Source: Saccharum officinarum (lineage: Eukaryota > Streptophyta > Magnoliopsida > Poales > Poaceae). From it: a stretch of DNA of 64,000 nucleotides. Below, in pieces: positions 11,780 through 22,490 of the stretch (position 1 is its first letter; each line of letters begins with the position of its first letter). Location of the stretch: the NCBI GenBank assembly GCA_020631735.1, contig CM036231.1, positions 8,459,831 to 8,523,830 on the forward strand, written 5' to 3'. The notes under the pieces are model-generated. The model was not told the origin of the DNA. It was given only the letters and a program-made list of their open reading frames with translations, and made no database searches. A program made the position numbers and the translations under genes.

Positions 11780-13411
11780 TCATTTTTTAAAGTTACTAGA
11801 ATCAAGCACATTTAGTTCACTTCTCAACCTACAAAAGGTAGCCTCATCCAAAGGTTTAGTGAAGATATCCGCTAATTGATTTTCACTTCTTACACCTTCT
11901 AGTGATATATTATTTTTAGCAACATGATCTCTTAGAAAGTGGTGGCGGATATCAATGTGCTTGGTGCGTGAGTGTTGTACCGGATTATTAGCAATTTTAA
12001 TGGCACTTTCATTATCACATAAAAGTGGCACCTTATCAAGAACAACTCCATAGTCTAGGAGGGTTTGTTTCATGTATAAGATTTGTGCACAACAAGCCCC
12101 CGCGGCAATGTATTCCGCCTCGGCGGTGGATAAAGCCACACTATTTTGCTTTTTAGATGACCAAGATACTAAAGACCTCCCAAGCAAATGGCACCCTTCG
12201 GATGTGCTTTTTCTATCAATTTTGCAACCGACATAATCCGAATCAGAATAGCCAACTAGTTGGAATCTAGCTCCTTTGGGGTACCAAAGCCCAATGCTTG
12301 GGATGTGCTTAAGATATCTTAAGATTCTTTTTACGGCACTTAGGTGAGGTTCTTTAGGACACGCTTGAAAGCGAGCACACATGCACACACTAAACATGAT
12401 ATCGGGCCTAGATGCGGTAAGGTAGAACAAGCTACCAATCATAGAATGCTAGAGAGTTTGATCAATTGGTTTACCTCCCTCATCTAGGTCGAGATGTCCA
12501 TTAGATGGCATTGGGGTCTTGATTGGCTTACACTCTTCCATCTTGAATCTTTTGAGAAGATCCTTGGTATACTTTTCTTGAGAGATGAAAATCCCTTCTC
12601 TCATTTGCTTGACTTGAAAACCAAGGAAGAATGTTAGCTCACCAATCATTGACATCTCGAACTCCTTCGATATCAATTCACCAAATTCCTTGCAATAATC
12701 TTCATTTGTTGATCTGAAGATGATATCATCAACATAGACTTGACAAATGAAGATCTTCCCATTAAGCTTCTTGGTGAATAGTGTGGTGTCAACCTTCCTA
12801 ATAGTAAAGCCCTTCTCGATAAGGAAGTCCCGGAGGCGCTCATACCACACTCTAGGGGCTTGCTTGAGCCCATATAGCGCCTTGGACAACCTATAAACAT
12901 GATTAGGATATCTAGGATCTTCAAACCCGGGAGGTTGTTCAACATAGACTAGTTCATTTATGAAGCCATTTAAAAATGCACTTTTCACATTCATTTGATA
13001 TAGTTTCATTTTATGATGTGATGCATATGCAAGAAGGATACGAATGGCTTCAAGTCTTGCAACGGGTGCAAAGGTCTCTCCAAAATCAAGACCTTCAACT
13101 TGAGAGAACCCCTTTACAACTAGTCTTGCCTTGTTCCTCACTACTACGCCTTGGTTATCTTGCTTGTTGCGGAACACCCACTTGGTTCCAATGACTCTTG
13201 CACCTTTTGGATGCTCTTCAAGTGTCCAAACTTAATTGCGGGTGAAGTTGTTCAATTCTTCGTGCATAGCATTCTCCCAATCTGGATCTCGAAGAGCTTC
13301 TTCTACATTCTTAGGTTCAAGACAAGAGACAAAAGAGTGATGTTCAATAAATGAAGCAAGCTTTTGAGATCGAGTCATTACACCCTTTGTAGGACTTCCT
13401 ATGATGAGATC
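11780..13411 (-). pseudogene. Copia reverse transcriptase-RNase H, broken
   Basis: The RT core reads from about 13,200 downwards. It includes a VRNKARLV motif, the [10 protein letters not shown] segment (the usual D of this motif is N here), the catalytic YVDD at about 12,730 and [10 protein letters not shown]. RNase H follows (12,442-11,780) with GYSDSDY, STAEAEY and KHIDIRHH motifs, ending soon after DIFTKPL. Stops interrupt the frame near 13,411, 13,234 and 12,447, so no full polyprotein can be made. It would have copied element RNA into DNA and removed the RNA strand. Confidence 0.93.
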
Positions 13412-15004
13412 TTATGGATGTGCTTGAAGTAGAGGTGAGTTTCTTCTATCAACCACTTGAGGAGATGGTTGGGGAGCATCAACATCTTGAGCTTGTGCCT
13501 CAGCTTGTTCATGAGAGACATGAGTGTCATCATTTTCAACTCTCTCATTCTTATCATCATCTTGAGGCACACCTGATGAAGATGGTGGATTGACAATTTG
13601 TATATCATCTTCATCATCCTTAGGCTTGATGTCTCCCACCGGCATATTCTTCATAGCCTCCCTCAATGGTTCATCACCTACATCATCACAATTCTCAATT
13701 GCTCCTTGGGAGCCGTTAGATTCATCAAATTCCATATCATATGTTTCTTCAACCAAACCGGTGGCATGGTTAAATACTCTATATGCTTTGGACTTTGATG
13801 AGTAACCAACAAGAAAGCCAATATCATAACGTCTTTGAAACTTCCCTAGGTGTTGACGCTTTTTGTAGATGTAGCATTTGCAACCAAACACCCAGAAGAA
13901 TGAGACGTCTGGCTTCTTCCCATTTAGCAACTCATAGGGAGTCTTGCCAAGAAACTTTTGTAGGTAGAGGCGATTTGAAGCATAGCATGCGGTGTTGATA
14001 GCCTCGGTCCACAATTTTTCCGGTGTGTTGTATTCATCTAGCATTGTTCTTTCAAGGGTGATCAAAGTCCAGTTCTTTCTCTCAACTACACCATTTTGTT
14101 GAGGAGTGTAGGTTGATTAAACTTCATGCTTGATTCCAATCTCATCACAATAAGCTTCAATGTTTGTGTTGTCAAATTCTTTGCCATTGTCACTTCTAAT
14201 TTTCTTTATCTTGACTTCAAATTCATTTTGAGCTCTCTTTGCAAACTTCTTGAAGCAATTTGCCACTTTAGATTTGTCATGAAGAAAGAAGGTCCAAGTG
14301 TATCTTGAGAAATCATCCACAATCATAAGATAATAGAGATTTCCACCCAAGCTCTTGTAAGTTGTAGGACCAAACAAATCCATGTGTAGAAGTTCTAACA
14401 CTCTTGATGTTGACATATAAGCTTTGGTTGGATGAGTATTTGCAACTTGTTTGCCGGCTTGACATGCACTACAAGGTTTGTCCTTCTCAAACTTGACATC
14501 CTTCAAGCCTCTTACTAGTTCTTTCTTCAATAGCTTGTTGAGAGTGTTTATTCCAACATGAGCAAGCCTCCTATGCCAAAGCCATCCAAGTGTAGTTTTG
14601 GTGAACAAACATGTCATCAAGTTTGCATCTTCGGAGGTGAAGTCAACAAGATAGAGATTATTGTATCTAAAGCCTTTGAAAATCATTTGCTTGTCATCTA
14701 TCTTTGTAACTATCACTTCATTAGGAGTGAACAAGCATTGGTAGCCAAGATCACAAAGTTGCCCAACGGATAGTAAGTTAAAACTCAATGAAGCAACATA
14801 GAGCACATTTGAAAGAGAGTGATCATTTGATATTGCAATCTTGCCTATACCCTTGACTTTGCTCTTTGAATTGTCCCCAAATGTGATCTTCTCTTGACAT
14901 ACCCCATTCTCTTCAAGTGAGGTGAACATATGGGGATCATCGGTCATTTGTTGAGTGCAACCACTATCAATAACCCAATGAGATCCACCGGTCTTGTAGT
15001 TCAC
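13412..15004 (-). pseudogene. Copia protease and integrase, broken
   Basis: The aspartic protease motif DSGCT lies near the start (14,960-14,975). A GAG-pre-integrase HHCC-type zinc region follows (WHRRLAHVG and CSACQAGK). The integrase core has HMDLFGP and IRSDNGKEF. A stop at 14,117-14,119 cuts the core just before the QQNG segment. The frame is open again from 14,065 to 13,412 through the C-terminal domain (GKTPYELL, FGCKCYI, FLVGYS) and an acidic linker. The order protease-integrase-RT identifies Ty1/copia. Confidence 0.93.
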
Positions 15005-15018
15005 CTACACACAAGAGA

Positions 15019-17359
15019 TCAAGCTTTTTGTTTAGGGACCCAAACTTGGGAGGGACCCTTGACTTTCTCAACTAGTGACTTGGCAACCCATATTTTCTTA
15101 GGCCTATTCTTGTTAGGGGGACCCAAGAACATGACTTTCATCTTTCCACTTGAATCTTTTCTAAGCATGTAATGAGCATTGAAAGCAAAGGGTCTAGCAT
15201 GCTTGGGCAAGGATTGTGGTGGTGAAGTTTTGCACTCATGAGCAAAATGACCTTCTTGTCCACACTCAACACATCTCTTTGGCTTGGGTTTTGACTTGTT
15301 TTGTTGTTGTTGAGCTTTAGCCTTCTTCTCTTGATTTGCCAAGTAACCAATGCTACTTCTATCCATCTTCATTACGGTGTTCATGAGTAGCTCACTTTGC
15401 AAATGTTGGCCTCTTATGAACTTGCTTAGGCCGGTCTTGAGATGCTCTTTTTCTTGCTTGAGCTTTTTGTTCTCTTCAATAAGTGACTCATTTGATGTTT
15501 GCTTTTCAAGAGCTATCAACTTCTTGTTCTCATTCTTGAGCATCTCATTTTCACTCTTGAGCTTGACATAATCATCATAGTTGTCGGACTCAACCACATT
15601 CTTGCCTTTGCCGCTAGAGCCTTGCTCAAAGTTCTCAATAATCAAATCATCACATGATGTAGCTATATCAATCTTAACAACTTGGTTAGTAGCATCATGT
15701 GTCTCAAGAGCAAGCTCATTAGCAACAATAAGACTATCATAATTGATTTTCAATGTAGTATATTCATCTTTTAGCAAGTTGAGCCTAGTGATGAGTTCAT
15801 CATGCTTCTTCTCAAGTTTATCATGTTCATCTCTAAGCTCTTTGTTAGAAGTTTTGAGCTCCTTGAGAGTAGAAGACATAATTTTATTTTGTTCTTTGAG
15901 CTCATCACTAGTCTTATGTGTATTCTCAAGCTTAGATGAGAGTGAGTCATTTTCATTTTGGAGCTCATCATTTTTATTTCTAGTTCTTCTTATGATTTTA
16001 GAGTATTTGTTCAACAATTTTATAAGTTCATCATAAGAAGGTGCATCATATTTATCATCACTATCACTATCATCATCATCACTCTGATTGTTTTGTACCT
16101 TTCGTTCACCCTTGGCCATAAGGCATAGGTGAGAAGTGGACGATGATGGTGAAGTTGGCGGTGAAGGTGGTGATGAAGATGTCGGTGAAGATGATGATGG
16201 CCCAATTACAAATGCGGCGACCTTCTCTTTCTCATCGTCGCTCTCATCGCCGGAGGACTCACATGATGACTCAATATCGGTGAGCCAATCTCCAACAATG
16301 TAAGCTTTGCCTCCCTTCTTCTTCTTGTAAAACTCTTTTCTCTTGCCATCTTTCTTTTTGTATGGCTTGTTCTTCTTCTTCTCATCTTCTTCATCACTTG
16401 AATCATTTCTCTTGCCCTTGTTCTTGTTCTTGTACTTGTCTTTTGGAGGCTTAGGGCATTGATGAGCTAAGTGGCCAAGTTCACCACAATTGTAGCAATC
16501 CATCTCGGATATTGGCTTCCTTTTGCTACTTGTGAAGAACTTCTTCTTCTTCCCCTCGAACTTGATGCCACTCTTGTTGAGCTTCTTTAGCATCTTGGTG
16601 GTCTTTCTCACCATGAGTGCAAGTGATGCATCATCAATATCACTTTCACTTGAGCTTTCTTGCACCATCATGGCTTGGCCCTTCTTTTTTTCTTTTCATG
16701 GCTAGCTTTGAAGTCCAAGTTCTTCTTCTTGGAAGATGATGAGCCCTCTTCCGGAGTGATGTGCATGTACATCTCATGTGCATTGATCTTTCTCAATACT
16801 TGAGTCGGTGTTGTGGTGGAGAGATCACTTTGGTGAAGCACGGTGACAATGTGACCATACTTCTCAACAGGAAGAACGCTCAAGATCCTCCTTGCAACAT
16901 CCGATTGACTCATTTGAGTGAGTCCAAGAGCATTGAGATCCTCTACAAGAACATTCAATCGAGTGTATATTTCATTAGCACTTTTTTTGGGAAGCATCTC
17001 AAAAGAATTAATTTTCTTTAAAGCAATATGATAGCGTTCCTCACGCTCACTCTTAGTTCCCTCATGGAGAGCACAAAGGTTTTCCCATAATTCATGAGCG
17101 TTTTTGGCATTACGCACACGATTGAAGATATCCTTGCCTAGGCCCCGGTAGAGTGCATTTTTTTTGCCTTTGCATTCCACCGGTCGTACTTCTCCTCGTC
17201 ACCACTTGGGTTGGCGGGATCCTTAATAGCGGGAAGCCCTTCGGTTGCGGCTCTAAGGCATCCAACATCTATGGCTTTGAGGTACGCCTCCATACGAATT
17301 TTCCAATATGGAAAATCGTCTCCCTCAAAGGTGGGAGGTGGTCCTTCCTCATTAGACAT
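15019..17359 (-). pseudogene. SIRE-like gag with two zinc knuckles, frame-broken
   Basis: Gag starts at ATG 17,359 with the FPYWKIRME segment typical of copia gag. It changes frame at an A8 run (17,158-17,165, plus-strand T8) and again near 16,685 in another A-rich run. The last part (16,671-15,019) has a CCHC knuckle CYNCGELGHLAHQC, a long Lys/Asp/Glu coiled-coil region, and a second knuckle CVECGQEGHFAHEC. Both frame breaks are in homopolymers, so real decay and sequencing error both remain possible. Gag would form the particle and bind element RNA. Confidence 0.9.
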
Positions 17360-17398
17360 CTTGCTCTAGGCGGTGAAGCCTAAATAAGGAGCAACTCG

Positions 17399-17410
17399 GC
17401 TCCGATACCA
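17399..17410 (-). other. Primer binding site (tRNA-Met type)
   Basis: TGGTATCGGAGC on the minus strand lies two bases after the 5' LTR end. It resembles the complement of the 3' end of initiator tRNA-Met (TGGTATCAGAGC) with one difference. The same variant occurs at 27,625-27,636. Confidence 0.8.
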
Positions 17411-18114
17411 ATTAAAAGGATCAAGATGCCCAAGAGAGGGGGTGAATTGGGCTTTTTTAAAAATTAATTGCAAGAATTAAACCCTACAAGCCAAACTTCA
17501 CCCCTAGTGCCTACTAGTGTTCCTTGTGATTCTACCGGTAAAAATTTTGCACCCTAAGTTCCAATCCTAGTCTAGCATGGCAATTCTAGGAAAGTAAACA
17601 AGCAATGAAAGTAATACACGAAAGTAAATGCTTGAAAGTAAGGGTAAGGAACACGGCGATGTTTTCCCGAGGTATCGGAGAGTCGCCACTCCCTACTAGT
17701 CCTCGTTGGAGCACCCGCGCAAGGGTGTAGCTCCCCCTTGATCCGCACAAGGATAGAGTGCTCTCTACGGGCTTATTCTTCGACACTCCATCGCGGTGAA
17801 TCGCCCAAAACCGCTCACAACATAAGTTGGGTCATCCACAAGCTCGCCGGATGATCACCAAACTCCCAATCACCACCAAACCGTCTAGATGATGGCGATC
17901 ACCAAGAGTAACAAGCTGGAACTCTCACTTGACCACAACAAGCCTAATGAGAAGATGGATGCACACTTGCTACTCTCTAGTCACTAATGAGGGATCTCAA
18001 GCTTTGATTCTCAAAACACTACCCTCACTAGGGCTCTTGCACTCCCTTGCACTTGAAAGGTGTTTCTCAGCTGAATAAATGAGCAAGAGACCTCTAAAAG
18101 AGGTGGAGGGGATG

Positions 18115-18122
18115 TATTTATA
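18115..18122 (-). promoter_or_regulatory. LTR TATA box
   Basis: TATAAATA on the minus strand lies about 53 bp downstream of the palindrome array. It is absent from the 3' LTR because of the internal deletion there. Confidence 0.6.
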
Positions 18123-18175
18123 CACCCCACAATCAAATCCAACTGTTACCAGCTAACTCAGCAAAACACATACTG

Positions 18176-18550
18176 ACCGGACGCGTCAGTCGACGTGACC
18201 GGACACGTCGGTCGAGTGTAACGGTCGAAAACCAGAACGATACCGCTGAGTGACCGGATGCACCGATCAGGGGTGATCGGACGCGTCCGATCGTGCAAGA
18301 CCCTTACTGTACTTTAACCTGACGCTCGACCGCATCCTATCAGTGATGACCGGACGCGTCAGGTCAGCTAAGTACCTTACTGGAACGTGACTGGACGCGT
18401 CCGGTCATTTTCCAGTCGCGTCCGATTATACTTTTACCCTCTGAAATACGTGTCAGACTGATCAACGCGTCCGGTCCTCGCAGGGACCGCGTCCGGTCAA
18501 CCAGGTTGAAAACACAGTGACTGTTAGTACTGACCGGACGCGTCCGGTCA
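18176..18550. repeat. ACCGGACGCGTCCGGT palindrome array in 5' LTR
   Basis: Full and half copies of the palindrome are spaced irregularly and sit immediately upstream of the LTR TATA box in the minus direction. Compared with the 3' LTR copy, several sites differ by C/T or G/A changes at CpG. Confidence 0.8.
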
Positions 18551-19115
18551 GTGGTAAACAGCTCAAACGACTTCGAAACGCGACGCAACTTGAACCAAGT
18601 TGCTTCCAACTGAACCTTGAGCTTTTCTTGAGCTACCTAGTGCTAAGTTAGACAAGTGTGCACCACACCTAAACAAAAGACTCACCTAGGTCAAGCTACT
18701 TGCTCATGCCCCCTTTATAGTATGGCCAAAGGAAAAAAGCAAAGATCCTAACGACTATTCCAGATGTAACTCAACACCTTAACATCCGGAACTAACCGTT
18801 CTTAATCTTGTCGTTGATCCTTTGAAAACCGAAACGATTTCCATCAAGGGGCATGAATTCCATAGTGCCCAAATTAGTTATCAACCCCATGACCTAACTT
18901 ATTAGAGTTTCTGTAAAACACACGTTAGTCATGGTAATAATGCGTTGTCATCAATTGCTGAAACCAACTCCCGTGGTCTAGATGCTTTCAGTCACATGAG
19001 TCAATGTCATGTCTCATATTCAATGACCACCTTTATCTAAATCATCCACTTAGATACAAAGGTTAGTCCTAGGTTTCATCAATTAGCCAAAACCAAACTA
19101 GGGACTTTCAAGGCC

Positions 19116-20783
19116 GAGCTTGGCCACGACCACGGTTGCCCTCTTACCGTGCATCGCAAGCCTAACCGAGCACACCGGTAGCTTCGCCTCCACCTCTCGT
19201 TTGCCCTGCGCCCCTGCCTCGAACCCCTACCACCCTCTTGCTTTCGTTGACGCAACCGCGTTGCCTGGTGCGCCACCGCACCCTCTCGGGCGCACGTGGC
19301 CGACCCTTCTCGGGCAGTCTCCGGCCAAGCCGCCTTCATCGGTAGGTGTGTGGTGGGTCACTGGTGCTCACCCCCTGCCTCTGTTTCTCCTTCCTTGTTG
19401 TGGCTCACCGGAACGGGGTCACCGTCATTGGAGGTTGGCCGTCATCACTGAGGGAGCACCTGGACTCATCTCTGCTCGCCCTACCACCGCCCAACGACTC
19501 GCGTCAGCACCTAGGTAAGCGTCGGCCCCTTAGTTAAGGTTTTGGGGGACCCTGGTGGCCGACGGGTGCGCCAATGCCATCGTCCACCGTGCCGGTGCAC
19601 GCAGGGGTGGCTAGGGACCTGGCCATGGTAAACTAAGTATATTACAGGGTCCTTTTTGCAATGCCTAACTCTCCTGGAATAGTACGTGGGACTGCGGGTT
19701 GATTTGTCGTTAGCACGAGGGTGTTTTTGCATAAACGGATGGGCGCGCGCGGGCTCCCTGCCTAGGCCACTTTCCACACGTGGGCCGCTTCGTCGTGGGC
19801 TGCCTCGCGCGTGCGGAACATGCGTGCGCGCGCGCTGTGCGCGGGTGGGCCGTCTAGTTGGGCCGCGAGGAGGAAGTCAGTTTTCCTTTAATATCGAGTT
19901 AGAATTGATTTTATGAATTAGTTGTTGAGCTGAACTTAGATAATTAATATCAATTCACATAGGTATCCAAAAATTATGAAACCACTTTAGTTAAGTTTCT
20001 AAATTCGTGGTCTACCTAATGGTATAATTAGTTTATATGTTTCTATGATGATGCCAAGATATATTAAATCGTTTGGAAAGGCTCAATATTCTTCGGATAA
20101 TATTTGTAGGAGATTTTGGAGCAAATTGGTAGGGTCTCGGATCATGAAATTTTTGCAGTAGCCTAGTGGTATTATCATGTGCTTGCTATAGGTTTTGTAG
20201 CACTAGTCGAGACCATTTTATGTGTTAGCTAAATAGCCATTAAAACAAATATAAATAAAAAACATAATGCTAGCTTGTAAAATGAAGTAACTATAAGATG
20301 AGTTTGATATCTTAATTGATGATAGATAGATAGATAGCATGTTACCTTAGTCATTAGAGCTAGCTTTGTAGCTTAGCGTGTGCGTTGCATTTTAAGAGTT
20401 GCTATTGCCTTAATACTAAACGTTGCATCATTATCTCTTGCATGTAGAGAACGACCTGGTGGAGTTTGAGACCGCTGACGATCAGGAGTACGAGGAGATC
20501 ATCAAAGAGTACGAGGAGATCTTCGTGTCGGAGGAGTTCTAGGAGCCATCCGTGACTGACACTGCTGACCTTGCACCTTCCCAAGGCAGCCCTGGTGCAT
20601 AACCCGTATTTTCGATAATCATTGTATATATATGTGGTGCATTTGCGTTGTAGGAATTTTATGATACCCATATGCATATATATTTACCTATGAGTCTTAC
20701 TAGTGCAGGACCACGTAGTGCTTTGCTTAGGTTTATCGGTAGTGTGGGTAACCTGTCGTTACTCACAACAGGTGATCAGTATT
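19116..20783. repeat. Old GC-rich repeat, right part (gypsy LTR-like)
   Basis: This continues the sequence of 1-299. GC-rich until about 19,870, it then becomes AT-rich. At 20,450-20,545 there is a stretch rich in GAGGAG/GACGA codons, followed by motifs I associate with RIRE2/Tekay-like LTRs (for example around 20,715-20,775). It is cut at GTATT (20,779-20,783), where the next LTR begins. It has no intact ORF, and the family is uncertain. Confidence 0.35.
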
Positions 20784-22490
20784 TGAAGGACCGAAAATGG
20801 CGACCAGAGGGGTGTGAATGGGAGCCAAAAATTTCTTTCAAAAATAATTGGCTACTGTCCCAAAATCACCACCAAATGCACGAACAAAACACAGTGATGT
20901 CCACGACCCAACTAGTGGGTGAATGTTCCCTTGGAACATAGCGGGATATAACAAGCATGGAACAAGAACCTAATCGAGGGACGACAAAAAGATACTCAAC
21001 TCCTATGGAGAGGAAGCAAGTTCTCAACCTAAAGTACCTATGCCAACCGGTGACAAGAATACTTAGAAAAAGATCCTTGAGATGGTAGAAAATCAATGCA
21101 AAAGACGGATCTCAAAACGAGCACTCGGAAAGCCCAAACACAAATTTTCAGCAAGCAGGTGCGAAGGCTCCGTGTTTTCGCTCGGAGGCCCCATTGCTCA
21201 GAGGTTCCTCATTTTTGCCCGGAGGCTCCGCGGCCTGGAGGTTCCACATTTTTGGTGGAGGCTCCGCACTATCTAGAAACAGCAGCACGAACCAAGGAAG
21301 AATGAGTCAAAACTCGATCAAAACAACTTGGATTGACTTGAAACTTTGCAGGTAGGTTCTTGGGAGTGTTCAGAAGATATCTTCAAGACATCAACACCCA
21401 ATTTCAAGCCTATCATAAGAAATCAAAGAAGAATGAAAAACACCGATTCTTGAGACCTAGACCAAGAAATCGCCTGATCTGCGAGCTCATGAGGAATTGG
21501 TTGATTTCCTTTGGTGGAAAGGCTCAACTCACGTCATAGCTCAAATCAAGGTAACAAGAATGAACCAAAATGGTCTAGAAACGAAGAATCGGCTCAAGAA
21601 GGAGAGGGAGAAGAAGAAGAACATGAAGAACACTTCACAAATCACAAGAACAAAACTTCTTCCAAATCCTGGAGGACACAAGGAGAATTCGGGACCTCCT
21701 TTCCCACTTGAATTCTTGGTTCTTACACTAAACACATGGATTAGTGGACCTCTCTCTCACAAGCACCTAAGGGGAGGGGAAACCCTAACAAAGGATGAAA
21801 GAAAATGCAAATAGAGAAGGTGAGGGAGAATGGAGGAGGTGAGGGAGATGGAGGCTCCCTCATTCTATTTAAAAGGGCTATTACACAATCCCGGTTTTGC
21901 CTTTGGATACAATTGAGTCAAACCACTTAGCCCAAGAGCGTTATGGTCCAACCCGGTGTCATCTTCATCTGACGGCCACCGTGCCTCCTCATCAGTAGCT
22001 TCGCCTCGACGCGAACTCCCCGATGCCGCCACGTGCCGTCCATTCCTCCTCGGAACCTCCGCCCGGGTTTTGAGGCCCGAACCCATAAACCCGCCACGGA
22101 TGGTTTTGAGGCCCAAACCACCAAACTCGCTCGCGAGTAACATACTCCATACGCGTCCCCCATCTTGACGCGTGTCATCGCCATCCTCGATCGGCCGGCC
22201 GCCAAGTCCTCTGAGCCCTGCTCGACTTGCACATCCTCCGTCTTGACTCGATCAACACGGTCACTCCCAAGTATACTTGTGCTTGTCGATGTCCCAGATG
22301 TCAGCCACCATGGCTGGTCACTTGACCTTCTGGTCCCTCAATCCAAGCCTCACATTTGCCCTTCACCACTCCTGGTCCATCGGCACGGCACATCTGTACT
22401 TGACCTTCACCCCACCATCGACCACCGCCTCCGAGCTCTACACCTACACAATATAAGTCAAGAGACATGTCGCACACATAGCTTTCGCCA
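20784..22490 (-). mobile_element. Truncated copia LTR of another family
   Basis: It begins TGAAGGACC at 20,784 and runs through LTR-like sequence with a TATA-like TTTAAATAG (minus strand, near 21,870) and a GC-rich portion at 21,960-22,300. It has no proper LTR end. It passes directly into RNase H coding sequence at about 22,490. Its terminus differs from the LTR at 27,639, so the two are not a pair. A related fragment occurs at 58,845-58,920. Confidence 0.6.

Larger units (their letters stand above)
2443..18990 (-). mobile_element. SIRE/Opie-like Ty1/copia element, decayed, with extra ORF
   Basis: The element starts TG at 2,443 and ends CA at 18,990, flanked by GTCAC at 2,438-2,442 and 18,991-18,995. 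In the minus direction the order is: 5' LTR (17,413-18,990), tRNA-Met-type primer site, gag with zinc knuckles, protease, integrase, reverse transcriptase and RNase H, a long spacer, an extra ORF in the envelope-like position, polypurine tract and 3' LTR (2,443-3,249). The gag-protease-integrase-RT-RNase H order is that of Ty1/copia (Pseudoviridae). The extra ORF and the polypurine tract AAAAAGGGGGAGAT fit the SIRE/Maximus lineage. Stops and frame breaks in gag and pol make it non-autonomous. It inserted into the older solo LTR and was itself hit by a 4-kb LTR. Confidence 0.92.
17413..18990 (-). repeat. 5' LTR of SIRE-like element
   Basis: It is 1,578 bp and the full-length partner of 2,443-3,249. 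Its inner terminus is TA instead of TG (plus-strand reading), a one-base change of the canonical end. It carries the palindrome array (18,176-18,550) and a TATA box (18,115-18,122). Confidence 0.9.
300..19110 (-). mobile_element. SIRE-like copia solo LTR, split by a nested element
   Basis: The LTR begins TGTAAGGTCC at 300 and ends GGGACTTTCA at 19,110 (plus-strand reading). It is flanked by a perfect 5-bp duplication, AGGCC, at 295-299 and 19,111-19,115. Its two pieces are 300-2,442 and 18,996-19,110, about 2,258 bp in total, separated by a later element at 2,443-18,990. The start resembles the LTR at 27,639, so both belong to one SIRE-like group. No internal domain belongs to it, so it is a solo LTR. 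Orientation is minus, judged from the TATA box (1,223-1,230, reverse strand) and the resemblance to the LTR of the element at 22,490-29,556. Confidence 0.85.

Noticed and set aside
20402..20677. 91-codon minus-strand frame
   Set aside because: It lies in LTR-like sequence. The opposite strand has a GAG/GAC-rich stretch, so this frame is its shadow.
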